Below are positions 40,856 to 49,622 of a DNA stretch of 53,238 nt, piece after piece. The translations under genes and the position numbers were made by a program. The DNA is from Prevotellaceae bacterium. GTDB lineage: Bacteria > Bacteroidota > Bacteroidia > Bacteroidales > Paludibacteraceae. The stretch covers positions 1-53,238 of the forward strand of contig JAISVR010000029.1 in NCBI GenBank assembly GCA_031271465.1. The letters are read 5' to 3'. The notes under the pieces are model-generated. The model saw only the letters and a list, made by a program, of their open reading frames with translations. It was not told the DNA's origin and searched no databases. Position 1 is the stretch's first letter. Each line of letters opens with the position of its first letter.

Positions 40856-42892
40856 ATGAAACGAACAGCATTACTTTTATTTCTCAGTGCAGGATTATTG
40901 CTTCATGCGGCAACGCCTGAAAAAGTGAATCTCCTCAACAGGGGGAAAATGTACATTGCACCCACCGTTATTGAAAACGGCGCATCCATGTATGTGCAAC
41001 ACGCCGTAAGATGCGATTCGGTAGCACATATTACCCTAAACGGTGTGCTGAAAATAGGCGGAAGTTTTATTCAGGATTCAAAAGCGCATGTATTCGCCAC
41101 GGGAAGCAACGGCTACACAACTTCTACGGGAAAACTGGTATTTACATCCAGTCAGAAAGTTGCGCGGCATATTACCACCACCAATTTCAACAGCTTTAAC
41201 AGGGGAACGCAGTATATTGCATTCCCTCATATTGTAATCGAAACCACCGACACAATTGTTATGCCTGCCCGAATGGGCATTGATGCTTTAAGCGTTAAAA
41301 GAAACCATATAGACAGTACCGGCTTTTTTCTTTTAAAATCCGATATTACAGGTACCCTTGTGTACGATGCGTCGTTGCGCATAACCGGTACAGGCAGTTC
41401 CACCGCTCTGGTTGATGCCGGAGCTGTGATTGTAGAGCAATATATGGGCGCTTATCGCGGCGGCAATCAACTGTTTCCGTTTGCCACCCCTTATCATAAC
41501 ACCCAACTGTCGGGCTATTTTGCCGGAAACTGGGTTCGCCAAGTACACAGAGATGATATGCAGCACAGTGCCTATGTGCTGGGCAATAAACCTGCAGCAA
41601 CCGGTTCGAATGTTATAAACTTAGACCAGTATGTAATCAACGCCAGGGATAAACTTAGTGCCGGCACTGCTTACCTGATACAGCCCAGACCTGCCGGTTT
41701 TGATTACGGCACGCTGCAAGCAACCGGAGGACTTGCCCTTACCGGCGCCGAAGCAAGTTTATACGACCAAAATAAATTTACATTCAACGGCAATGTGTAC
41801 ACACTGCCTGCTTATCAGGAACAATTGTTTGCCGACGATGCGTTGTTTACTCATACATTTCCCGCAGCAACCCCTGTTACAGGCACCTTAAACTGGGTAA
41901 TCGGCAATTCATATTCGGCTCCCCTTTCTATTGATTCTATCAGAAAAGAAATAGAAATAAGCGCCTTAGTGTTTGCCCCCTACATTTATATTTATTCTCT
42001 CGGCACTACCTCCTATCAGGCAGTGAGCCTAAGCGGCGACGGAATAAGTCCGCCCTATGCTTTTGATGAAATACCGGCTAAAAGCGTGTTCATGATACGA
42101 GTTTCACGCAATCAAACGGGAAGCAATTTCCCTGCCGCAAGCTTTACGATTGGGAAAAAGCATTTGCGCCACGGCAATTTATCGCACAATCTGTTAAGAG
42201 CATCTGCCGCAGACTCGAACCGCGATATCGGTTTCCGTATTACTCCCGAGGAAAACAGCAATATTTACGACCTCACGGCAATAGGCTTGCGCCAAAAGGC
42301 TTCTTTGAGCAGTGACACCTACGATATTCCCAAAATATATACAACGGCACAGGAAGGCTTTCAATTATATACAAATGATGCGGGCAGCAGCAAACTCTCT
42401 GCCAACGGCATTCCGTTAGATGCAGATTCTGTTCTGATGGGATTCAAACCTCAAGCCGGCGAGATGTCCTATGCTTTAACCGTGTCGCAAAAAAACGAAG
42501 GCGAATTGTGGTTAAAAGACTTGAAAACCGATGCAATAATAGATTTGCTGCAAACGCCTTTCTATTCGTTTACAGGCACAGGCAGCGATGCGGAAAACCG
42601 TTTTATTGTTTACCTGAAAGAACCGGAAAGGCTTGTTACCGCCTCCGTTTCTCCCGTAAATACGAACAGCGATATTTCCGTTAATTTCTCCGGCGACCGG
42701 CTTACCGTTTCAGGCTTATGCGCTGCCGATATAAATGCCAGGGTGTATATTTACGAAACGACGGGTAAAGCCATTTTCTCGGATATTATTTCACACTATC
42801 CGCAGCAGGAATTTAACACCGCTATCCCGACAAATGTCTATATCGTTTCCATACGCGGACAGCGGAATTTTAATTCTAAAGTAATTAAATAA
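40856..42892 (+). CDS. Large secreted protein with probable T9SS C-terminal sorting domain
   Basis: A 678-residue protein starting MKRTALLLFLSAGLLLHAAT; the ORF is open from 40793, but that would overlap the previous gene. The signal peptide is clear. The body is beta-rich with many short strands, containing GAYRGGNQLFPFATPYHNTQ and repeated Asn/Thr-rich segments typical of secreted Bacteroidota surface proteins. The last about 80 residues (SVSPVNTNSDISVNFSGDRL to the end KVIK) have the layout of a type A T9SS sorting domain: a beta-sandwich with YIYETTGKAIF and VYIVSIRG strands. Function unknown. Confidence 0.78.
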   Translation: MKRTALLLFLSAGLLLHAATPEKVNLLNRGKMYIAPTVIENGASMYVQHAVRCDSVAHITLNGVLKIGGSFIQDSKAHVFATGSNGYTTSTGKLVFTSSQKVARHITTTNFNSFNRGTQYIAFPHIVIETTDTIVMPARMGIDALSVKRNHIDSTGFFLLKSDITGTLVYDASLRITGTGSSTALVDAGAVIVEQYMGAYRGGNQLFPFATPYHNTQLSGYFAGNWVRQVHRDDMQHSAYVLGNKPAATGSNVINLDQYVINARDKLSAGTAYLIQPRPAGFDYGTLQATGGLALTGAEASLYDQNKFTFNGNVYTLPAYQEQLFADDALFTHTFPAATPVTGTLNWVIGNSYSAPLSIDSIRKEIEISALVFAPYIYIYSLGTTSYQAVSLSGDGISPPYAFDEIPAKSVFMIRVSRNQTGSNFPAASFTIGKKHLRHGNLSHNLLRASAADSNRDIGFRITPEENSNIYDLTAIGLRQKASLSSDTYDIPKIYTTAQEGFQLYTNDAGSSKLSANGIPLDADSVLMGFKPQAGEMSYALTVSQKNEGELWLKDLKTDAIIDLLQTPFYSFTGTGSDAENRFIVYLKEPERLVTASVSPVNTNSDISVNFSGDRLTVSGLCAADINARVYIYETTGKAIFSDIISHYPQQEFNTAIPTNVYIVSIRGQRNFNSKVIK

Positions 42893-42983
42893 TATGCTTA
42901 TGTATGGTTGTTAAGTTATTGTATAACTGATTTATTTTCAATATTTAGCTACTCTGTAGCTCTATTCGTTCTTTATGTTTTAA

Positions 42984-43052
42984 GCTACAAATACTACGGT
43001 GCTCTGCACCTGACAGTATAATAAAGGCACAGAGTGCCATAATAATTGTAGC
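42984..43052. repeat. Family C palindromic element (C2)
   Basis: GCTACAAATA on the left and TAATTGTAGC on the right enclose GTGCTCTGCAC and GGCACAGAGTGCC hairpins. The gap on both sides (42893-43255) holds only related fragments (CTACTCTGTAGC, GGTGCATAGCACC); I see no ORF. Confidence 0.75.
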
Positions 43053-43255
43053 TCATATTATGATTAAATAAGGGAAAAAGGTGCATAGCACCGCAATATT
43101 AATTTTCTGACAATGAATATATTATAAAATAACTTAACTGCCGAACCAAAGTTCAGCGACAACATGGAGCTATTAATACCCATTTTTAGCAACAATTGAA
43201 TAGAATTGCAAATAACAATTAAATAATAAATATCGAATCTTTAAAATAGAGTATT

Positions 43256-45235
43256 ATGAAACAGTTAAAACCCAATAAACGGAATAGCAAAGTTATCGTT
43301 TGTATGTTTTCTTTGTTTATCAGCCTTTTTGCTGTGCAATACGCTTTCGGGCAAGTAACAATCGGCGCAGACGAAGCTCCTGCTACCGGAGCTATCCTGC
43401 AGTTGAAAGAAAAAACCGGTGTAACGGACAGCACGCACAATGCCTCCAAAGGATTTGCCCTGCCCAGGGTAGTGCTCTCCGACAAAATGCAACTGTTCCC
43501 GATGTTTTTGGCAAACCCCGAAAACCCGACTTCCACCACCCCCAATGCAGCATATTCGGCTAATAAAGCTGCGATAGACAAAGTGCACACAGGGCTTATC
43601 GTATACAATCTAACGAGCGATGACACCCAAGATTTATTGCCCGGGCTGAACCAGTGGAACGGAACTGAATGGGTGGCTTTGCAGACAAAGCCGGCAAGCG
43701 CAAAATTCGACCCGATTACCTGTGCCGATGTAACAGTCAACGGGGTGTACACGCAAAGAACGCCCGTTACGCCGGATAATTACCTGAGCATCAACCTCAA
43801 TGTAACCAAAGTGGGAGCCTATACAATTATGGCAAGCACCGGCAACGGATATAATTTTTTCCTTACAGGAACTGCGCCCAATACCGGAATAATGAATATT
43901 CATGTGCCAAGCCAGGGCATTCCTATTGCGCCGCAACTCGATAACCTTACTTTCAGCGGTGTAGCAGTAGAGGCAGGTTGTGTGGCAACGGTACAGGTGC
44001 AGCCGGTTGCAGCCGGTTATACTATGGACTGTGCGAGTGTTGTTGTATCCGGTCAATACAAAAAGGGAACGGCATTAAACGCCACAAATACCATTAAACT
44101 GAATGTAAAGATTTTAAGCGATGGAGCCTACCGGATTTCCACCACATCGACCAACGGCGTCAGTTTTTCTGCCTCCGGAAGTTTTACCGTAGCCCAAATA
44201 GGTACGGTACAAACCATCACTCTTGCCGGAACGGGTACACTTACAACAAATGCCGACTTTCCCGTACGCATCAACTCCAACACCGTACCGGCTGCAACTT
44301 GCAACGCAACTATACCCGTAATGTTGCCGGACATGACTTATGCCATTATCGGAACAGATGGTACTTTCGGATGGAGCTCTACTTCAAGGTCGAGAGCCCT
44401 AACAAACGGACTGAATTTCGGAACTACAGGCACGGTGAAAATAAACAGTTTAAGGCAAATGTGGTCTACCAACGACCTGTCTACTGCAACTAATAATTTA
44501 AATAACGGCTATACCGGTACTGCCGGCGGAGTTAGTTATACCAGTGCCAGACCGGATATTGTGCTTTTCAGTTCGTACGGGACTTCCGGCAACACGACCG
44601 TAATCAATAATATAGCGGCAGCATTAAGAGATTATATCAACAAAGGAGGATATGTGGTTTATTTTACGCCCGAGATTAATAATAATACAGCGAACCTCAC
44701 TCCTATCAATACGATAGTCAATACCATATTCGGCATTGCAAGCGGTACAACTACGGTTACACAGCAAGAAGCCGGTCCTACGGGCAGCACAACCGACAAC
44801 GATTACCAGATTGCCAATCTGCCGAGTGACCCGATTATTAACGGGGCTTTTGGAGATTTATCCGGCAGGTATTACGGAGAAGACAACGAATCAGCCGGTT
44901 CGTCCATAGTGGCTACTTTACCGGACGGCTCCATACAAATAAGTTCGGCATACAACCCCAATAAAAGCACAGCGCCCACTACATCTATCGTATGGTATAA
45001 TGCGGGAAAACATTTTGTGTTTTTTGGCGATAGTGCAGGTGCTGCCAACAGCACCGCTAACGACAGCTATCCGGCATACTACCTCGATACCGGAGCTGCC
45101 CGGCAAAAAGCTTATGGAAACTGGGGCGGTACCAGTACTTTTGGCTCATCGGTAATAGGTAATGCTATTTTGGAACTCAATTCGGTAGCATGGGCGTTGA
45201 AAAAAGCGGTTGTGAACGGAATTAATATTCACTAA
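43256..45235 (+). CDS. Exported surface protein with tandem beta domains
   Basis: A 659-residue protein with a signal peptide (about 12-32, AFGQ). The mature start VTIGADEAPATGAILQLKE followed by SKGFALPRVVLSD is, from memory, common to a family of Bacteroidota surface proteins. Two tandem beta domains of about 95-100 residues follow (about 159-250, starting ITCADVTVNGVY; and 262-350, starting DCASVVVSGQY). The C-terminal part (about 365-600) looks alpha/beta, with RPDIVLFSSYGTSGN and ALRDYINKGGYVVYFTPE, reminiscent of a ThuA/glutamine-amidotransferase-like fold. No T9SS domain is seen. Function unknown; adhesion or binding is plausible. Confidence 0.75.
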   Translation: MKQLKPNKRNSKVIVCMFSLFISLFAVQYAFGQVTIGADEAPATGAILQLKEKTGVTDSTHNASKGFALPRVVLSDKMQLFPMFLANPENPTSTTPNAAYSANKAAIDKVHTGLIVYNLTSDDTQDLLPGLNQWNGTEWVALQTKPASAKFDPITCADVTVNGVYTQRTPVTPDNYLSINLNVTKVGAYTIMASTGNGYNFFLTGTAPNTGIMNIHVPSQGIPIAPQLDNLTFSGVAVEAGCVATVQVQPVAAGYTMDCASVVVSGQYKKGTALNATNTIKLNVKILSDGAYRISTTSTNGVSFSASGSFTVAQIGTVQTITLAGTGTLTTNADFPVRINSNTVPAATCNATIPVMLPDMTYAIIGTDGTFGWSSTSRSRALTNGLNFGTTGTVKINSLRQMWSTNDLSTATNNLNNGYTGTAGGVSYTSARPDIVLFSSYGTSGNTTVINNIAAALRDYINKGGYVVYFTPEINNNTANLTPINTIVNTIFGIASGTTTVTQQEAGPTGSTTDNDYQIANLPSDPIINGAFGDLSGRYYGEDNESAGSSIVATLPDGSIQISSAYNPNKSTAPTTSIVWYNAGKHFVFFGDSAGAANSTANDSYPAYYLDTGAARQKAYGNWGGTSTFGSSVIGNAILELNSVAWALKKAVVNGINIH

Positions 45236-45334
45236 ATAAACATCGCCGACGGTTTCAAAGAGGAAATTCCGGGACTGACAAATCGTTTTTAGTGGGTTTG
45301 CGTTGGCTGTTTAAAGTAAAATAAAATATAGCTT

Positions 45335-46006
45335 ATGACACAGGAAATTATATTTATTTTCACATCTGCTTTTGCTGCGCTGTTTCCGGTAATTAATCCC
45401 ATTGGCAATGGTTTTATAATCGACGGTTTCATCAAAAACCTGGACGATGAACAGCGGAAAGCGGCAAGCAAAAAGGTATTCATAAATTGCTTGCTAATCG
45501 GTTTGGGCAGTTTGGTGGTAGGTCATCTTATCCTGTTGCTTTTTGGGCTTGCCATACCGGTCATACAGGTTGGCGGAGGCATTATTATTTGTAAAACCGG
45601 ACTGGAAATGCTCTCCGGCTCTTCAACTTCTGCCGACGACGGCAAGCAGGAAGCCATCGATAAAATCAAGTTGGAAGAAATAGAACAGAAGCTGTTCTAC
45701 CCCCTTTCGTTTCCCATTGTTGTGGGGGCAGGAACCATTTCCGTTATTTTTACGCTGATGGCAAGCGCAACTGTAAAGGACAATTTCCTGCACACCGGCA
45801 TCAATTATCTGGCTATCGCTTTGGCGCTTTTTCTTATGCTTGCCATACTGTATGTTTTTCTGTTGCAGGGACATCGGTTTATGAAGAAATTGGGCAGTTC
45901 GGGCAATTTAATTATCAATAAGCTGGTTGCTTTTATCACTTTCTGCATCGGAATACAGATTTTAGTAACCGGTATCTCAAAGATTTTTCATATTACGGTT
46001 TTATAA
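45335..46006 (+). CDS. MarC family integral membrane protein
   Basis: A 223-residue protein with six predicted membrane helices in two groups of three, joined by a cytoplasmic loop (about 90-115, charged, rich in Asp, Lys and Glu). Family landmarks are LFPVINPIGNGF in helix 1 and PLSFPIVVGAGTISVIFTL in helix 4, the conserved Pro-Ile/Val-Gly segments of MarC (UPF0056). Despite the name, a role in antibiotic resistance is not supported for the family. It is followed by a hairpin 2 bp after the stop. Confidence 0.93.
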   Translation: MTQEIIFIFTSAFAALFPVINPIGNGFIIDGFIKNLDDEQRKAASKKVFINCLLIGLGSLVVGHLILLLFGLAIPVIQVGGGIIICKTGLEMLSGSSTSADDGKQEAIDKIKLEEIEQKLFYPLSFPIVVGAGTISVIFTLMASATVKDNFLHTGINYLAIALALFLMLAILYVFLLQGHRFMKKLGSSGNLIINKLVAFITFCIGIQILVTGISKIFHITVL

Positions 46007-46008
46007 AA

Positions 46009-46038
46009 AGTAAAGACGGGACATGCCCCGTCTTTACT
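46009..46038 (+). terminator. Hairpin downstream of marC-like gene
   Basis: A 12-bp perfect stem (AGTAAAGACGGG / CCCGTCTTTACT) with a 6-nt loop, immediately after the stop. There is no long U tract, so efficiency is uncertain. Confidence 0.65.
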
Positions 46039-46140
46039 CGTCGCTTCGGTCAACATAACAGCGACTGTTTTTGCCAATAGCACCTAAGTGCTATTTTTTC
46101 AACAGAACTGGAAATACCTCTGTCGAATGTATATAATACA

Positions 46141-46170
46141 AAAAGAACGGTCATTCCTGACCGTTCTTTT
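46141..46170. terminator. Terminator of tRNA-Lys
   Basis: A 13-bp stem (AAAAGAACGGTCA / TGACCGTTCTTTT) with a TTCC loop and A/T runs on both ends, 5 bp beyond the 3' end of the reverse-strand tRNA-Lys. Also usable in the forward direction. Confidence 0.9.
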
Positions 46171-46175
46171 TTGAG

Positions 46176-46248
46176 TGATTCAGCTGGGGCTCGAACCCAG
46201 GACCCCATCCTTAAAAGGGATGTGCTCTACCAGCTGAGCTACTGAATC
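46176..46248 (-). tRNA. tRNA-Lys (TTT)
   Basis: A 73-nt cloverleaf on the reverse strand: acceptor GATTCAG / CTGAATC, D arm AGCTCAGCTGGTAGAGC, anticodon stem CATCC/GGATG with loop CTTTTAA (anticodon TTT), and T arm with GGTTCGAGCC. The discriminator is A and CCA is not encoded. A consensus promoter lies upstream. Confidence 0.96.
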
Positions 46249-46274
46249 CCGACACTTTCTTACGAAAGCGGCTG

Positions 46275-46305
46275 CAAAAGTAGTGCTATTTTTTTTATTT
46301 GCAAA
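46275..46305 (-). promoter_or_regulatory. Consensus promoter of tRNA-Lys
   Basis: The reverse strand reads TTTG (46305-46302), a 19-bp spacer, and TACTTTTG (46282-46275): an exact TTTG-N19-TAnnTTTG, 26 bp from the tRNA start. Confidence 0.9.
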
Positions 46306-46341
46306 TGAAATCTGCAAAATCTATAACATTTTTTTCCGCCT

Positions 46342-46373
46342 TTTGTAATCCTTGAGCTTTTTTCCTACCTTTG
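46342..46373 (+). promoter_or_regulatory. Promoter of ettA, far upstream
   Basis: TTTG (46342-46345), a 20-bp spacer, and TACCTTTG (46366-46373). It is 223 bp from the ettA start codon; a full family A element lies in between. No better promoter is seen closer to the gene. Confidence 0.65.
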
Positions 46374-46425
46374 CCGCCTCGCAAAAAATCGTAATTGGCT
46401 AACGCCAAATGTTATTTCATAATTT

Positions 46426-46569
46426 TTCGGAATTATCCCTTTGAGGCTTGCTTCGTCATTGCGAGGAACGAAGCAATCTTGGAGTAGCACCTTAATTGGA
46501 GATTGCTTCGTCGTACCTCCTCGCAATGACGAATAGTGTTTGCTTTGCAAATCTCAAAGAGATAATTCC
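46426..46569. repeat. Family A element, best-preserved complete copy (A7)
   Basis: 144 bp. The left terminal repeat begins TTCGGAATTATCCCTTTGAG, the core palindrome spans 46454-46531 (CGTCATTGCGAGGAACGAAG mirrored by its complement), and the right terminal repeat ends CTCAAAGAGATAATTCC. No ORF inside. Confidence 0.92.
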
Positions 46570-46596
46570 ATCATCTTTTAACTCGTAATTAATATT

Positions 46597-48267
46597 ATGT
46601 CCGACGACAAAAAAATCATCTTCTCTATGGTGGGTGTAAGCAAAGTTATTCCCCCACAACGCACTATTTTGAAAGACATCTACCTTTCGTTTTTCTATGG
46701 AGCAAAAATTGGTATCATCGGTTTAAACGGCTCGGGAAAATCGACCTTAATGAAAATTATTGCCGGAGTAGAAAAATCATTCAACGGCGAAGTAGTGTTT
46801 TCGCCCGGCTACTCCGTTGGCTACCTCGAACAGGAACCACAACTCGACGAAAACAAAACCGTGCGCGAAATTGTGCAGGAAGGCGTTGCCGATATTGTTG
46901 CCGCCTTGAAAGAATTTGAAGAGGTAAACGAAAAATTTGCCGACCCCGATGCCGATTTCGATGCGCTTATTGCCCGTCAGGGCGAATTGCAGGAAAAACT
47001 CGACCACCTCGATGCGTGGAACCTGGACAACAAACTCGAACGCGCAATGGACGCCCTGCGCTGTCCGCCCGAAGACGCGCTCATTAAAAACCTTTCGGGG
47101 GGCGAACGCCGCCGCGTTGCCCTTTGCCGTTTGCTGTTGCAACAACCCGACATTTTGTTGCTCGACGAACCTACCAACCACTTGGACGCCGAAAGCGTGG
47201 AGTGGCTCGAACAGCATTTGCAACAATACGCAGGCACGGTAATTGCCATCACGCACGACCGTTATTTCCTCGACAATGTAGCCGGCTGGATTCTCGAACT
47301 CGACCGCGGCGAAGGTATTCCGTGGAAAGGTAATTATTCGTCGTGGCTCGAACAAAAATCCAAACGATTGGAACAGGAAGAAAAACAGGCAAGCAAACGC
47401 CGCAAAACCCTTGAGCGCGAGCTGGAATGGGTACGCATGTCGCCCTCTGCGCGCCATGCCAAAAGCAAAGCCCGCCTCAATGCCTACGATAAACTGCTAA
47501 ACGAAGACCAAAAGGAACGCGAAGAAAAGCTCGAACTTTTTATTCCCAACGGCGAACGGCTCGGAAACAAAGTGATTGAAGTGAACGGTATGAGTAAGGC
47601 TTTTGGCGAAAAGGTGCTTTTCGACAAGCTCTCGTTTTCGCTGCCGCCCAACGGAATTGTGGGCGTTATCGGAGCAAACGGCGCGGGAAAAACCACTCTC
47701 TTCAAGCTCATTATGGATATGGAAAAACCCGACAGCGGCTCGTTTGAAGTAGGCGAAACGGTTACTCTCGGTTACGCCGACCAAACACACAAGGACATCG
47801 ACCCCGATAAAACCGTTTATCAGGTTATTTCGGGCGGAACGGATCTTATTAAAGTAGGCAACAAAGAAGTGAATGCCCGCGCCTACCTGTCGAAATTCAA
47901 CTTTGCAGGTGGCGACCAGGAGAAAAAATGCGGCATCCTTTCGGGTGGCGAACGCAATAGACTGCACTTGGCTCTCACGCTCAAATCGGGTGCCAATGTA
48001 CTGCTGCTCGACGAACCTACCAACGATATTGATGTTAATACCTTGCGGGCACTGGAAGAAGGATTGGAAAACTTTGCAGGTTGTGCGGTAGTTATTTCGC
48101 ACGACCGCTGGTTCTTGAACCGTATTTGCACGCACATTCTCGCTTTCGAAGGCGATTCGCAGGTAGTTTTCTTCGAAGGCTCATACACCGAATATGAAGA
48201 AAATAAAAAAATGCGACTGGGCGACGAGGGTCCGAAACGCATTCGTTATAAAAAGTTGATAGCCTGA
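46597..48267 (+). CDS. ettA: Energy-dependent translational throttle protein EttA (ABC-F)
   Basis: A 556-residue ABC-F protein, the exact EttA length. Two ATPase domains are intact: the first with GLNGSGKSTLMK (about 39), LSGGERRRVALCRLLL and LLLDEPTNHLD; the second with GANGAGKTTLFKL (about 360), LSGGERNRLHLAL and LLLDEPTNDID. The linker (about 240-320) contains RMSPSARHAKSKARLNAYD, the P-site-tRNA interaction segment. EttA binds the ribosomal E site and gates entry into elongation according to ATP/ADP ratio. It is a lone gene behind a long leader. Confidence 0.95.
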   Translation: MSDDKKIIFSMVGVSKVIPPQRTILKDIYLSFFYGAKIGIIGLNGSGKSTLMKIIAGVEKSFNGEVVFSPGYSVGYLEQEPQLDENKTVREIVQEGVADIVAALKEFEEVNEKFADPDADFDALIARQGELQEKLDHLDAWNLDNKLERAMDALRCPPEDALIKNLSGGERRRVALCRLLLQQPDILLLDEPTNHLDAESVEWLEQHLQQYAGTVIAITHDRYFLDNVAGWILELDRGEGIPWKGNYSSWLEQKSKRLEQEEKQASKRRKTLERELEWVRMSPSARHAKSKARLNAYDKLLNEDQKEREEKLELFIPNGERLGNKVIEVNGMSKAFGEKVLFDKLSFSLPPNGIVGVIGANGAGKTTLFKLIMDMEKPDSGSFEVGETVTLGYADQTHKDIDPDKTVYQVISGGTDLIKVGNKEVNARAYLSKFNFAGGDQEKKCGILSGGERNRLHLALTLKSGANVLLLDEPTNDIDVNTLRALEEGLENFAGCAVVISHDRWFLNRICTHILAFEGDSQVVFFEGSYTEYEENKKMRLGDEGPKRIRYKKLIA

Positions 48268-48332
48268 TTTTCGCCGTAAGCACATAAAACAAAAACGGTT
48301 GATAAGTTTTTCTTATCTTTCAATAAAAATCA

Positions 48333-48363
48333 TTTGACCCCATAAAAGAAAAGATTAACTTTG
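48333..48363 (+). promoter_or_regulatory. Consensus promoter of serC
   Basis: TTTG (48333-48336), a 19-bp spacer, and TAACTTTG (48356-48363). The ATG of serC is 68 bp downstream. Confidence 0.85.
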
Positions 48364-48431
48364 CGCTGTTTTTTCAAAAAGTAACAAACAAACAAGTCGA
48401 ATAAAATAATTCATTTAGAAAATATACAGCA

Positions 48432-49499
48432 ATGAAGAAGCACAATTTTAATGCCGGACCATCCGTATTACCACAGTTTACAATAGAAAATACCGCCAAA
48501 GCCATATTGGATTTCAACGGAATCGGAATGTCGATAATGGAAATAAGCCATCGTTCGAAAGATTTCCAACCCGTAATGGATGAAGCCGAAGCTCTTTTTG
48601 CCGAGTTGTTGGATATACCTGCCGGGTATAAAGTTTTATTTTTAGGTGGTGGCGCAAGTTTGCAATTCTGCATGGTGCCTTTCAACCTGTTGGAGAAAAA
48701 AGCCGCCTACCTCAATACCGGCACCTGGGCAAGCAAAGCCCAGAAAGAAGCCAAATTGTTTGGCGAAGTGGTGGAAGTTGCATCTTCAAAAAGCGCAAAC
48801 TTCAACTTCATTCCAAAAGACTACAGCATTCCAACCGATGCCGATTATTTCCATATCACTACAAACAATACCATTTTCGGAACAGAAATCCGCAAAGATA
48901 TCGATTCACCCGTGCCATTGGTAGCCGATATGTCGTCGGATATTTTCTCTCGTCCGGTAGATGTATCCAAATACGGTATCATTTACGGCGGCGCACAAAA
49001 AAACCTTGCACCTGCGGGCGTTACTTTTGTGGTTGTAAAAGAAGATTTGTTGGGTAAAGTATCGCGTCAAATCCCAACCATGCTGGATTACCGCACGCAT
49101 ATAAAAGAAAGTTCGATGTTTAATACTCCGCCGGTTGTACCTATCTACGCAGCACTACAAACGCTTAAATGGTTGAAAAATTTAGGCGGACTGAAAGTGA
49201 TGGAAAAAATGAACATCGAAAAAGCCGAAATGCTTTACAACGAAATAGACCGCAATAAATTATTCAAAGGCACTGCCGAAACGGAAGACCGTTCTATCAT
49301 GAATATTTGCTTCGTAATGAATGACGAATACAAGGATTTGGAAGAAGAATTCGGAAAATTTGCTGCCGAAAAAGGTATGGTAGGTATTAAAGGGCACCGT
49401 TCGGTTGGCGGTTTCCGTGCTTCGACCTACAATGCCCTGCCAAAAGAAAGCGTTCAAGCACTGATTGACTGCATGAAAGAATTTGAGGCAAAGCGATAA
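48432..49499 (+). CDS. serC: Phosphoserine aminotransferase
   Basis: A 355-residue class V aminotransferase. [14 protein letters not shown] is the classical SerC opening (FNAGP), [13 protein letters not shown] binds the cofactor phosphate, [17 protein letters not shown] precedes the PLP lysine in [12 protein letters not shown] (about 190), and the end has [16 protein letters not shown]. It converts 3-phosphohydroxypyruvate plus glutamate to phosphoserine. It is followed by serA on the same strand after 123 bp that contain degenerate ATCTGA-type repeats. Confidence 0.96.
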   Translation: MKKHNFNAGPSVLPQFTIENTAKAILDFNGIGMSIMEISHRSKDFQPVMDEAEALFAELLDIPAGYKVLFLGGGASLQFCMVPFNLLEKKAAYLNTGTWASKAQKEAKLFGEVVEVASSKSANFNFIPKDYSIPTDADYFHITTNNTIFGTEIRKDIDSPVPLVADMSSDIFSRPVDVSKYGIIYGGAQKNLAPAGVTFVVVKEDLLGKVSRQIPTMLDYRTHIKESSMFNTPPVVPIYAALQTLKWLKNLGGLKVMEKMNIEKAEMLYNEIDRNKLFKGTAETEDRSIMNICFVMNDEYKDLEEEFGKFAAEKGMVGIKGHRSVGGFRASTYNALPKESVQALIDCMKEFEAKR

Positions 49500-49502
49500 T
49501 TT

Positions 49503-49620
49503 GATTTTCTGATATTCGGATTACCGAAAAATCGGAAAATCTAACTATCTGAAAATCCCATTCGATTTCTAAAAAAGGATAGTCTGAATATCTGATTATC
49601 TAATAATCTAAACATCTGAT
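49503..49620. repeat. Degenerate short repeats between serC and serA
   Basis: A+T-rich spacer with many near-copies of ATCTGA/ATCTAA (for example ATCTGAATATCTGATTATCT at 49590). No ORF; could be a slippage-prone leader. Confidence 0.5.
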
Positions 49621-49622
49621 TT

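Noticed and set aside
45335-46006. Antibiotic-resistance gene based on the MarC name
   Set aside because: The name is historical; the family has no proven role in resistance.
46777-47457. 226-residue reverse ORF opposite ettA
   Set aside because: A shadow of the ettA frame; its composition is Phe/Val-rich with no family, and ettA is unambiguous.
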